This document shows, one piece after another, positions 17,104-24,056 of a stretch of 37,374 bases of DNA. The notes beneath the pieces were generated by a model. The model did no database searches and was not told where the DNA came from. It saw nothing but the letters and a program-made list of their open reading frames with translations. Where the stretch lies: positions 1 through 37,374 of the forward strand of contig JANXRL010000017.1 of assembly GCA_025352985.1 (NCBI GenBank), written 5' to 3'. Every line of letters begins with the position of its first letter. Positions within the stretch are counted from its first letter, which is position 1. The stretch is from Verrucomicrobiota bacterium (GTDB lineage Bacteria > Verrucomicrobiota > Verrucomicrobiia > Opitutales > Opitutaceae). The translations under genes and the position numbers were made by a program.

Positions 17104-17564
17104 TTGAGCGGTTGGAGATGCGGTTGTCGGCCGTGCTTGAGGCGGATCGTGTCGCGCAGCCGTTGATAACGAATCCGCCGGAGGACGCGCCCGACGAGGA
17201 TGGTGGAGACGAGGTTCAGCCGCATATTCCGTCGGTTGAGGTGGCGGCGATCGCTGCGGCGACAGCGACGACGGGCACGACGGGCGCCCCGACGTTTGAC
17301 GAGGAAGGCCCGGTGTGGCCCGATGCGTCGGCGGAGTCGGCGATGCGCGCGGAAGTGGCGGAGCGAGGAGAGACGTTGAATTCCAAAGCGACGCGCGAGC
17401 TGGCTGAGGCGGCCGCCGAAGCCGCAGCGGAGAAAAAAGACCTGCCCACCCTCGGCGACCTCGTGAACCGACTCCCCGACGACGTGCGGGAGACGTTGGG
17501 AGATCTCTTCGCCGTCAAGTGGACGAAGGTCATCCGCGTGCCCCGCAAAGTTCTTAAGGAGTAG
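17097..17564 (+). CDS. dnaX: -1 frame extension of dnaX (tau-specific C-terminus)
   Basis: 155 codons in the -1 frame after the A-run, starting [13 protein letters not shown] and ending PRKVLKE. Joined to the first 387 codons this gives a 542-aa tau-like protein, close to the size of other tau subunits. Composition fits a tau tail: acidic, Pro/Ala/Thr-rich linker (about residues 20-105 of the extension), then a compact conserved-looking end [23 protein letters not shown] with basic terminus. In tau this part contacts the replicative helicase and the polymerase alpha subunit. The frame has no good independent start (TTG 17112 or ATG 17118 without ribosome site), which favours extension over a separate gene. 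Confidence 0.7.
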   Translation, partial: GLIERLEMRLSAVLEADRVAQPLITNPPEDAPDEDGGDEVQPHIPSVEVAAIAAATATTGTTGAPTFDEEGPVWPDASAESAMRAEVAERGETLNSKATRELAEAAAEAAAEKKDLPTLGDLVNRLPDDVRETLGDLFAVKWTKVIRVPRKVLKE

Positions 17565-17622
17565 CGCCGACTAGCGCTTGCCACCCGCGCCGCCGTCGCT
17601 GCATCGTTGCCGCACTTCGCCA

Positions 17623-20600
17623 ATGTCCGCGCCCTTCGCCCTCAAACCCACGCACAAGGCCGTGCGCGCCTATTATCTGGCGCTCTCGCAACTGGCCAAC
17701 GTCGGGGCGGCTCACGAATCCGCCGTGCGGGCGGCGTTTGACCAGTTGATCGAGGCCGGCGCCGGTCCCCTTGGCTGGACGCTCGTGCGCGAATACGCGC
17801 TCACCCGCAAGGGCACCGTCCCCCTCAAGCTCGACGGTGCGCTGCTCGACTCCTACCGCCTCGTCCACGGCGTGATCGAGGCCAAGGACGATGCCGACGA
17901 TCTCAAGCGCGAGATGGTCGCCAAGCTCAAGCTCGGCTACCCCGGCAAAAACATCCTCTTCTGGCAGCCCCGCCGCGCCATCCTCGTGCAGGACGGCAAG
18001 GTCGTGCTCGACTACTATCTCGATACGAAGCCCGAGCAACTGGTCGAGCTTTTGGAAAAGTTCTTTAGCTACACGGAGCCCGCCATCGCCGACTGGGCGC
18101 GCGCCGCCGAGGAGTTCAAGGAGCGCGTGGCCGAGCTTGGGGCCAGCCTAGGCACGCTTATCCGCCGGGCGCGCGGCGCGGAGGGCACGCAACCCAACAA
18201 GAAGTTCGTGGCGGCTTTCAACGACTTCACCGAAGTCTGCCGCGCCGCCATCAACCCCGGCCTTTCCGTCGAGGCCGTCGAGGAGATGCTCATCCAGCAC
18301 CTGCTCACCGCGCGTCTCTTCACCTCGGTTTTTCGCAATCCCGACTTCATCCGCCGCAACGTCGTCGCGGTTGAGATTGAGAAGGTGATCGAGTCCCTCG
18401 CTTCGGGCCATTTCGACCGGGCCGATTTTCTTAAAAAACTCGACCGCTTCTACCTCGCCATTGAGCACGCCGCCGCGACCTTGGAGGATTTTTCGGAGAA
18501 GCAGAAGTTCCTCAACACGGTTTACGAAAAGTTCTTCCAGGGCTTCGCCGTGAAGGTGGCCGACACGATGGGCATCGTTTACACGCCGCCCGCCATCGTG
18601 GGCTTCATGATCGAGAGCATCCGCGAGCTGCTGAAGACGGAGTTCGGCAAGGGGCTGGGCGACGCGGGCGTCCACTTCCTCGATCCGTTCACCGGCACGG
18701 GCAACTTCCTCGTCCACCTCCTGCGCGCCCTGCCCAAGACGGCGTTGCGCAAAAAATATCTCGGCGAGCTGTGGGCCAACGAGATCATGCTGCTGCCCTA
18801 CTACATCGCGGCGCTGAACCTGGAGCACGAGTATTTCGAGGCGACGGGCGAGTATGAGCCGTTCCCCGGCCTGTGCCTGGTGGACACCTTTGAACTGGCC
18901 GAGCCGCGCGACACGGAGTTTGAGTTCATGACCGCCGCCAACACCGAGCGCGTGAACGCGCAAAAGAAGGCGCCTATCCGCGTGATCCTCGGCAACCCGC
19001 CCTACAACGCGAACCAGCAAGACGAGAACGACAACAACAAGAACCGGAAATACCCCCGGCTCGATGGGCGGATCAAAAATACCTATGCGGCAGATTCTAA
19101 GGCGACCTTGCTCAATAAACTGAGCGATCCCTACATCAAATCTCTACGCTGGGCCAGTGACCGGATAGGCGAAGAAGGCATCGTCGCCTTGGTGACCAAC
19201 GGAGGTTATCTCGATGGTATTGCCACTGATGGCGTCCGTTTCCATCTCGCACAGGATTTCGATGCTATCTACGTTGTCGATCTTGGCGGCAATGTGCGAA
19301 AGAATCCGAAGCTCTCAGGCACAACTCACAACGTCTTTGGCATCCAAGTTGGAGTGAGCATAGCGCTTTTTGTCCGCCACAAACAAAAAGAGTCAAAGAA
19401 ACGAAAGGCCGTCATTCGCTATGCCGCCCTCGGCGATGACTGGAAGAAGGAACGGAAATGGGAGTGGCTCGAAGAGAAGCAAAGTGTCGCCGGTGTGAGG
19501 TGGCGGACGCTCAAACCTGACGCACGAAACTCTTGGTTGCACGATGGAGAAAGTGCCGGGTTTGATAAATTTATTCCGATCAGTTCTAAAAAAACCAAGG
19601 CGCTTGATAGTCTCGATGCGCAGGCGATCTTTCGCACTTATTTCCTCGGGGTTTCAACCAATCGGGATTCAGTCGTCTATGACTTCGACCATGAACGCTT
19701 AGCGCAGCGCGTGGAGCAATTCTGTGATGATTATAACGCGGAGGTTGTGCGTTGGAAAATGAAAGGACGACCTGAACAGACCGATAATTTCGTGCGCTAC
19801 GAGAAGGTGAAATGGAGCGAAGGTCTTAAAAACAACCTGCGAGCCGAGCTACTCGTTGAGTATGATAAAAAGAGAATTTGTTCAGCCACTTATCGACCGT
19901 TCACCAATCGTTATCTTTACCTAGATCCCTTGCTTATTGATCGCCCAGGTTTGGCCGAGCGAATTGGTAGATCTTCGAAAGCAGATAACTCGTGCATCTG
20001 CGTGTCGGGTCCAGGCTCATTTCGGCCATTTCAAGCTCTGGCAGTTAGCTCCATCGCTGATCTGCATTTAGCCGGTGACTCACAGTGCTTCCCCCTCTAC
20101 ACCTACGACTCAGACGGCGGGAGTCGGCGGGACAACGTGACGGACTGGGCGTTGGCGCAGTTCAAGGCGCGTTACCCGCAGGCCAAGGTCACCAAGGCGG
20201 CGATTTTCCACTACGTTTACGCGGTGCTGCATCATCCGCAGTATCGCGAGAAATACGCGGCCAACCTGCGCCGCGAGTTGCCGCGCATCCCGTTTGCCGA
20301 CGACTTCGCCGCGTTTGCCAAGGCGGGCGAAAAGCTCGCCGCGCTGCACACCGGCTATGAGTCGCAGAAGGAATTTAAATTGAAGCGCGTCGAGACGCCC
20401 GGCGCGAAGCTCGACCTGCGGGTGGAGCGCATGAAGCTGGCCAAGGACAAGGCGTCGCTCGTTTACAACGACTACCTCGCGCTCGCGGGCATCCCGGCGG
20501 CGGCGCACGAGTATCGGCTGGGCAACCGCTCGGCGCTGGAATGGGTGATCGACCAATACCGCGTGGAGCGCGACGAGCGGGGCGAGATCACGAGCGACCC

Positions 20601-20790
20601 GAACCGGGCGGACGACGAGGAGTATGTTTTACGCCTCGTCGGCCAGGTGGTGACGGTAAGCGTGGAGACGATGAAGCTCGTGAAGGCGTTGCCGCCACTG
20701 GAACCACCTGTCGCCGGCTATACGCAGGCCGAAATGGATGCGGCGCATGTTTACACGGTGGACGAGGAATCGTCCGGCGGCGGCGCCTGA
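17623..20790 (+). CDS. Single-chain restriction-modification enzyme (type ISP/IIG-like, N6-adenine methylase)
   Basis: 1055 aa from ATG 17623. Residues 1-130 resemble a PD-(D/E)xK nuclease: D76, then E86-A-K88 in VIEAKD, with a following beta strand NILFWQPRRAILVQ. A helical coupler (about 150-310) precedes the methylase: DPFTGTGNFLV (D354, SAM binding) and NPPY (458-461), the gamma-class N6-adenine catalytic motif. DLGGNVRKNPKL and HNVFGIQVGVSI are typical of type ISP/LlaBIII-like enzymes. From about codon 485 to 825 the DNA is AT-richer and presumably encodes the target-recognition domain; the GC-rich end (about 826-1055) matches the conserved C-terminal region. No RecA helicase lies between nuclease and methylase, unlike LlaGI/LlaBIII. 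Cleaves unmethylated foreign DNA and protects self DNA; the site is unknown. Confidence 0.88.
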   Translation: MSAPFALKPTHKAVRAYYLALSQLANVGAAHESAVRAAFDQLIEAGAGPLGWTLVREYALTRKGTVPLKLDGALLDSYRLVHGVIEAKDDADDLKREMVAKLKLGYPGKNILFWQPRRAILVQDGKVVLDYYLDTKPEQLVELLEKFFSYTEPAIADWARAAEEFKERVAELGASLGTLIRRARGAEGTQPNKKFVAAFNDFTEVCRAAINPGLSVEAVEEMLIQHLLTARLFTSVFRNPDFIRRNVVAVEIEKVIESLASGHFDRADFLKKLDRFYLAIEHAAATLEDFSEKQKFLNTVYEKFFQGFAVKVADTMGIVYTPPAIVGFMIESIRELLKTEFGKGLGDAGVHFLDPFTGTGNFLVHLLRALPKTALRKKYLGELWANEIMLLPYYIAALNLEHEYFEATGEYEPFPGLCLVDTFELAEPRDTEFEFMTAANTERVNAQKKAPIRVILGNPPYNANQQDENDNNKNRKYPRLDGRIKNTYAADSKATLLNKLSDPYIKSLRWASDRIGEEGIVALVTNGGYLDGIATDGVRFHLAQDFDAIYVVDLGGNVRKNPKLSGTTHNVFGIQVGVSIALFVRHKQKESKKRKAVIRYAALGDDWKKERKWEWLEEKQSVAGVRWRTLKPDARNSWLHDGESAGFDKFIPISSKKTKALDSLDAQAIFRTYFLGVSTNRDSVVYDFDHERLAQRVEQFCDDYNAEVVRWKMKGRPEQTDNFVRYEKVKWSEGLKNNLRAELLVEYDKKRICSATYRPFTNRYLYLDPLLIDRPGLAERIGRSSKADNSCICVSGPGSFRPFQALAVSSIADLHLAGDSQCFPLYTYDSDGGSRRDNVTDWALAQFKARYPQAKVTKAAIFHYVYAVLHHPQYREKYAANLRRELPRIPFADDFAAFAKAGEKLAALHTGYESQKEFKLKRVETPGAKLDLRVERMKLAKDKASLVYNDYLALAGIPAAAHEYRLGNRSALEWVIDQYRVERDERGEITSDPNRADDEEYVLRLVGQVVTVSVETMKLVKALPPLEPPVAGYTQAEMDAAHVYTVDEESSGGGA

Positions 20791-20792
20791 AG

Positions 20793-21152
20793 TTATTCGC
20801 TCCACGTAGGGCCGATCAAGGGCAGGCCTTCGACAGATTTTGCGTAAAGGTAGGTGTCGGCGTGAGGGGTTCCTGCGGGCTTTGCGACGGGCACGGATAC
20901 ACGGCAATACTGGCCCTCGGGCACGCCTTCAAATTCGTCGAGACGGGCGAGGGCGGCGTCATTTACGTCCCAGAGTTCTCCGGTGACGCCTTCGAGGTCA
21001 GCCGGGTCGGCCGTCATGCCAGGATAACTGCCGAGATGGTAGAGGCGGAAACCCGGCGCGGTGCGGGCTTCGCCGCCGTAGATTTGGCCAGCGAGATGGT
21101 GGTGGTTTTTGCAGCCGCGTTTGAGCGTGCCGTAAACGAAAATGCGGGTCAT
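20793..21152 (-). CDS. Gamma-glutamylcyclotransferase-fold protein (GGCT/AIG2-like)
   Basis: 119 aa. Begins MTRIFVYGTLKRG, the YGTL substrate-binding loop of the GGCT fold, and contains LDEFEGVP, where the glutamate in the E-F-E-G motif is the usual catalytic acid/base. GxLW-like TGELWDVN and the final YLY strand are also typical. Possible roles: cyclising gamma-glutamyl amines or peptides to 5-oxoproline. Tail-to-tail with the restriction enzyme, only 2 bp apart. The leader carries a short repeat also seen before folD. Confidence 0.9.
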   Translation of the reverse strand: MTRIFVYGTLKRGCKNHHHLAGQIYGGEARTAPGFRLYHLGSYPGMTADPADLEGVTGELWDVNDAALARLDEFEGVPEGQYCRVSVPVAKPAGTPHADTYLYAKSVEGLPLIGPTWSE

Positions 21153-21205
21153 GGCCGGGAATGCTGAGAGCTAAGAGGTTAGAGCTGAGAGCAGGAAACG
21201 TGCGC

Positions 21206-22063
21206 TCAGGACGTGGCGGAGAGTATCTCCACGACGACAGCGGTGATGTTGTCGCGGCTGGCGTTTTCCAAGGCACCGTTGATGAGGAGTTGCGCGGTCG
21301 AGAGAGTGGCCTGTTCAGGCGGTGGGGGCGTGCGAACGGTGGTCTCGATATGGTGATCCCAAAGGCCGTCCACGAGGCCGTCGGAACAGATGACAAAATG
21401 ATCGCCGGGCCGGTAGCCGACCGCGCCTATATGCGGATCGATGAACGGGTTGCCGCCTCCTAGAACCTGATTGAGGACGTTGCGCCGCGGGTGAGCGCGG
21501 GCCTCGCGCTCGTTGAGCTGGCCGGCGCGGCGCATCCAGCCGACCTGGCTGTGATCGTAGGTAATCTGGGTCATGCCGCCTTCTTTCGGGAGGTAGTAAA
21601 TGCGGCTGTCGCCGATGTGGGCGAAATACATCCATTCGGGTGAAAACCAGCACAGGCTGAGCGTCGCACCCATGCCGGCGCACTCTTCGTAGGCCTGGCC
21701 CAGCTTCAGGAGCTCGTGATGAATCGCCTCGAAGAGTTCCGTCAACAGATCTTGAAATCCACTGGAAATGCCGCTGGCCGACAGGCGGTAGCTTTTGGGA
21801 AGAAGCTGGGTGATTTTTTCGACGGCGATGCGGCTGGCGAATTCGCCGGATTTGGCTCCGCCCATGCCGTCGCTTACGGCGAACACAAAGTCGGACGAGG
21901 ACATGGAAGCCACGCCGGTCTTGCCCAGATAGCGAACCTCGTGGCCGTCGAAAGTCACGCCGAGGAAGGCATCCTCGTTGTTCAGCCGGACGGGACCTTT
22001 ATCCGTAAGCCCGGACCATAGGATTCGCGCAGAGGGGGCGGTGGGTAAGGGGGGTGGGGGCAT
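21206..22063 (-). CDS. PP2C-family protein serine/threonine phosphatase
   Basis: 285 aa, soluble. All metal-binding motifs of the PPM/PP2C family are visible: RLNNEDAF (D31), VSDGMGGAKSGEFAS (D65, G66), IGDSRIYYL, CSDGLVDGLWD and SRDNITAVVVEI. It dephosphorylates Ser/Thr phosphoproteins using Mn/Mg. An insert of about 15 residues (GHEVRYLGKTGVASM) lies between the first two motifs. It is 75 bp downstream of a very small kinase-like gene on the same strand, so a kinase-phosphatase pair is likely. The gap between them contains a TGCTCA/TGAGCA dyad (22087-22102). Confidence 0.93.
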   Translation of the reverse strand: MPPPPLPTAPSARILWSGLTDKGPVRLNNEDAFLGVTFDGHEVRYLGKTGVASMSSSDFVFAVSDGMGGAKSGEFASRIAVEKITQLLPKSYRLSASGISSGFQDLLTELFEAIHHELLKLGQAYEECAGMGATLSLCWFSPEWMYFAHIGDSRIYYLPKEGGMTQITYDHSQVGWMRRAGQLNEREARAHPRRNVLNQVLGGGNPFIDPHIGAVGYRPGDHFVICSDGLVDGLWDHHIETTVRTPPPPEQATLSTAQLLINGALENASRDNITAVVVEILSATS

Positions 22064-22138
22064 GGCAGCTTAATTAAGATGAATTTTGCTCATATTTGAG
22101 CAGTGCGGCGGGAATGATGGCCAAAATTGGGCACGGAT

Positions 22139-22543
22139 TCAGCCGGTTTGTGCGGGCGGGTGGTTGCTGCCGTCAAGGAGGGTGGCGTATTCGAAATCGA
22201 TGATGCAAAAACGGCCATCGGAGGAGCGATAGGTGATATTGCGCTTGAAGGCGTCATCATGGCGGACCCCGTATTCCTCAAGTTCGGCGAAAATCTCCTT
22301 CATCCGCGCATCACTCAGGTGATCCACGCGGGTGCCGGAGTTGGTGGTGACAAACTTAAGGTTCTCGGGCTCGACCTCCAGAAGACGGGGAACGAAGTCG
22401 CAGCCTTTTTGTTCAAGATGTTTGAGCACAAGGACCTCGTTGTCGAAACGCTCCTTGGCCTGATGGCCGCGAAAGGTCTTGTGAACCCGGCCGTCATAGC
22501 CGATGCGCACAAGGGCGCGGGCGGTGTCTTTGACTTCGTGCAT
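22139..22543 (-). CDS. Minimal protein-kinase-like protein
   Basis: 134 aa. Residues fit the protein-kinase fold in compressed form: VHK with K22 as the beta3 lysine, E36 in FDNEVLVL as the helix-C glutamate, VPRLL as beta4, KFVTTNSG as the hinge, then HDDAFKRN, which has exact HxDxxxxN spacing (H95, D97, N102) of the catalytic loop, and IIDFE (D116) where most kinases have DFG. The glycine-rich loop is reduced and there is almost no C-lobe after the metal-binding Asp. This resembles RIO/Bud32/lipopolysaccharide-kinase-type small kinases rather than Hanks kinases. Activity is unproven. ATG 22541-22543. Adjacent to the PP2C gene, same strand. Confidence 0.7.
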   Translation of the reverse strand: MHEVKDTARALVRIGYDGRVHKTFRGHQAKERFDNEVLVLKHLEQKGCDFVPRLLEVEPENLKFVTTNSGTRVDHLSDARMKEIFAELEEYGVRHDDAFKRNITYRSSDGRFCIIDFEYATLLDGSNHPPAQTG

Positions 22544-22667
22544 GAGTGACGCGACCAGACCATCCGTCCGAGGTGTGGTTCTGGCAAGCGGGAGTTTTCA
22601 CAGCTTGTAGGCGTCTGAATTGGACTTTGTTGAAATCTATGAAGCGTCGCCAAGTTCGGATTGCCTA

Positions 22668-22683
22668 TGGCATGTAAGGTGCT
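22668..22683 (+). promoter_or_regulatory. Sigma-54 (RpoN)-type promoter upstream of glnA
   Basis: TGGCATGTAAGGTGCT matches the consensus TGGCACGNNNNTTGCW at all but two positions and has the exact GG-to-GC spacing. It lies about 90 bp upstream of the glnA ATG. glnA promoters are classical RpoN/NtrC targets. A dyad CCAGACCA...TGGTTCTGG at 22555-22584, about 85 bp further upstream, could be an enhancer site, but its sequence is not an NtrC consensus. Confidence 0.65.
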
Positions 22684-22773
22684 CATGTGAAATTCGCGTT
22701 TATGTCTGTGTTACAGGAAGCCCAATTGCTTTCGGGAACACATCGTAAAACCTCACCCAAACGACCTAACTCT

Positions 22774-23808
22774 ATGGCTAAATACAAACTGGAATACATC
22801 TGGCTCGACGGCTACAAGCCCGTGGCCGGTCTGCGCGGCAAAACTCAAATCAAGGAATTCGCCAGCTTTCCGAAGCTCGAAGAACTTCCCCTTTGGGGCT
22901 TTGACGGCAGCTCGACCAAGCAGGCCGAAGGTCGCAGCTCCGACTGCGTGCTGAAGCCTGTCGCCGTTTATCCCGATTCGACCCGCAAAAACGGAGTGTT
23001 GGTGCTGTGCGAAGTCATGATGCCGGACGGAAAGACCCCGCATCCCTCCAATTCTCGCGCCACCATCGTGGACGACGAGGGAACCTGGTTCGGCTTCGAG
23101 CAGGAATATTTCCTTTATCAAGACGGTCGCCCCCTGGGTTTCCCCGAAGGCGGTTTCCCTTCCCCCCAAGGTCCTTACTACACGGGCGTGGGTTACAAGT
23201 ATGTGGGCGACATCGCCCGCCAGATCGTCGAAGAGCATCTCGACCTCTGCTTGGAATGCGGCATCAACCACGAAGGCATCAACGCCGAAGTGGCCAAGGG
23301 CCAGTGGGAATTCCAGATCTTCGGCAAGGGTTCCAAGAAGGCCGCCGACGAAGTCTGGATGGCTCGTTACCTGTTGGTCCGCCTCTGCGAAAAATACCAG
23401 GTTGACGTCGAGTTCCACTGCAAGCCGATTCTCGGCGCCTACTCCGAGCCCTTGGATTGGAACGGTTCCGGCATGCACGCCAACTTCTCCACGAAGTTTA
23501 TGCGCGAAGTCGGCGGCAAGGACTACTTCGAGAAGCTCATGGCGGCGTTCTCCAAATACACGGCCGAGCACATCGCGGTTTACGGCCCTGACAACCACCT
23601 GCGTCTCACCGGTCTCCACGAGACCCAGTCGATCGACAAGTTCTCCTACGGCATCGCCGACCGCGGCGCGTCCATCCGCGTGCCGCACAGCTTCGCGAAC
23701 AACGGCTACAAGGGTTACCTTGAGGACCGTCGTCCGAACTCCGCCGGTAATCCCTACGAGATCGCGTCCCGCATCCTCAAGACGATCCAGACCGTTCCGA
23801 CGGCCTGA
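22774..23808 (+). CDS. glnA: Glutamine synthetase, eukaryotic-type GSII
   Basis: 344 aa from ATG 22774 (MAKYKLEYIW); earlier in-frame starts add an unlikely 29 residues. ATP-dependent ligation of ammonia to glutamate. Length and motifs fit the short GSII class (eukaryotes, rhizobial GlnII) and not the 470-aa GSI: LWGFDGSSTKQAEG near residue 45-58, FGFEQEYFL near 107-115 (metal-binding Glu pair), NAEVAKGQWEFQI near 171-183, NGSGMHANFSTK near 230-241, RGASIRVP near 302-309 and LEDRRPNSAGNPYE near 321-334. No adenylylation loop is present, so regulation is probably transcriptional, in keeping with the sigma-54 signal. A strong terminator follows. Confidence 0.95.
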   Translation: MAKYKLEYIWLDGYKPVAGLRGKTQIKEFASFPKLEELPLWGFDGSSTKQAEGRSSDCVLKPVAVYPDSTRKNGVLVLCEVMMPDGKTPHPSNSRATIVDDEGTWFGFEQEYFLYQDGRPLGFPEGGFPSPQGPYYTGVGYKYVGDIARQIVEEHLDLCLECGINHEGINAEVAKGQWEFQIFGKGSKKAADEVWMARYLLVRLCEKYQVDVEFHCKPILGAYSEPLDWNGSGMHANFSTKFMREVGGKDYFEKLMAAFSKYTAEHIAVYGPDNHLRLTGLHETQSIDKFSYGIADRGASIRVPHSFANNGYKGYLEDRRPNSAGNPYEIASRILKTIQTVPTA

Positions 23809-23840
23809 GTTCGCCGCAGGTTCGCCTGTGTTTTTCCCAA

Positions 23841-23873
23841 AGCCGCGTCACCTTCGGGTGGCGCGGCTTTTTT
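23841..23873 (+). terminator. Terminator of glnA
   Basis: 12-bp stem AGCCGCGTCACC (23841-23852) with loop TTCG and GGTGGCGCGGCT (23857-23868), followed by TTTTT. One G-T wobble; the stable UUCG tetraloop is typical of rho-independent terminators. Confidence 0.93.
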
Positions 23874-23901
23874 GCGGGCGGAGGCCGGCTCCCTTTGGTC
23901 C

Positions 23902-23981
23902 ATGTAGGAGCCCGTTTACGGGCGATGCGTGGTGGGTGAGATCGTTTGATTTCCGAATCGCCCGTAAACGGGCTCCTACAT
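23902..23981. repeat. Inverted pair of REP elements (BIME-like)
   Basis: 24-bp copies at 23902-23925 (plus) and 23958-23981 (minus) are perfect inverted repeats. Each reads TGTAGGAGCCCGTTTACGGG plus CGA and is itself a hairpin (GCCCG TTTA CGGGC) with a GTAG head, the signature of REP sequences mobilised by RAYT transposases in Pseudomonas and relatives. The spacer is 32 bp. The pair sits between the glnA and ilvB terminators, a usual location. Confidence 0.85.
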
Positions 23982-23992
23982 CGGAAAAAACG

Positions 23993-24023
23993 AAAAAGCC
24001 CGGGCGTTTCCGCACCGGGCTTT
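23993..24023 (-). terminator. Terminator of ilvB
   Basis: Stem AAAGCCCGG (23995-24003) / CCGGGCTTT (24015-24023) with an 11-nt loop. On the minus strand it ends in a run of T (complement of AAAAA at 23993-23997). It lies 33 bp beyond the ilvB stop. Confidence 0.85.
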
Positions 24024-24056
24024 GAAATCTGGCACGCGTGGCGCCGGCGGGTTCTC

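Noticed and set aside
17112-17564. Independent 150-aa gene after dnaX
   Set aside because: Its frame is open back to the A10 run and it has no ribosome site or good start, so it is better explained as the -1 extension of dnaX.
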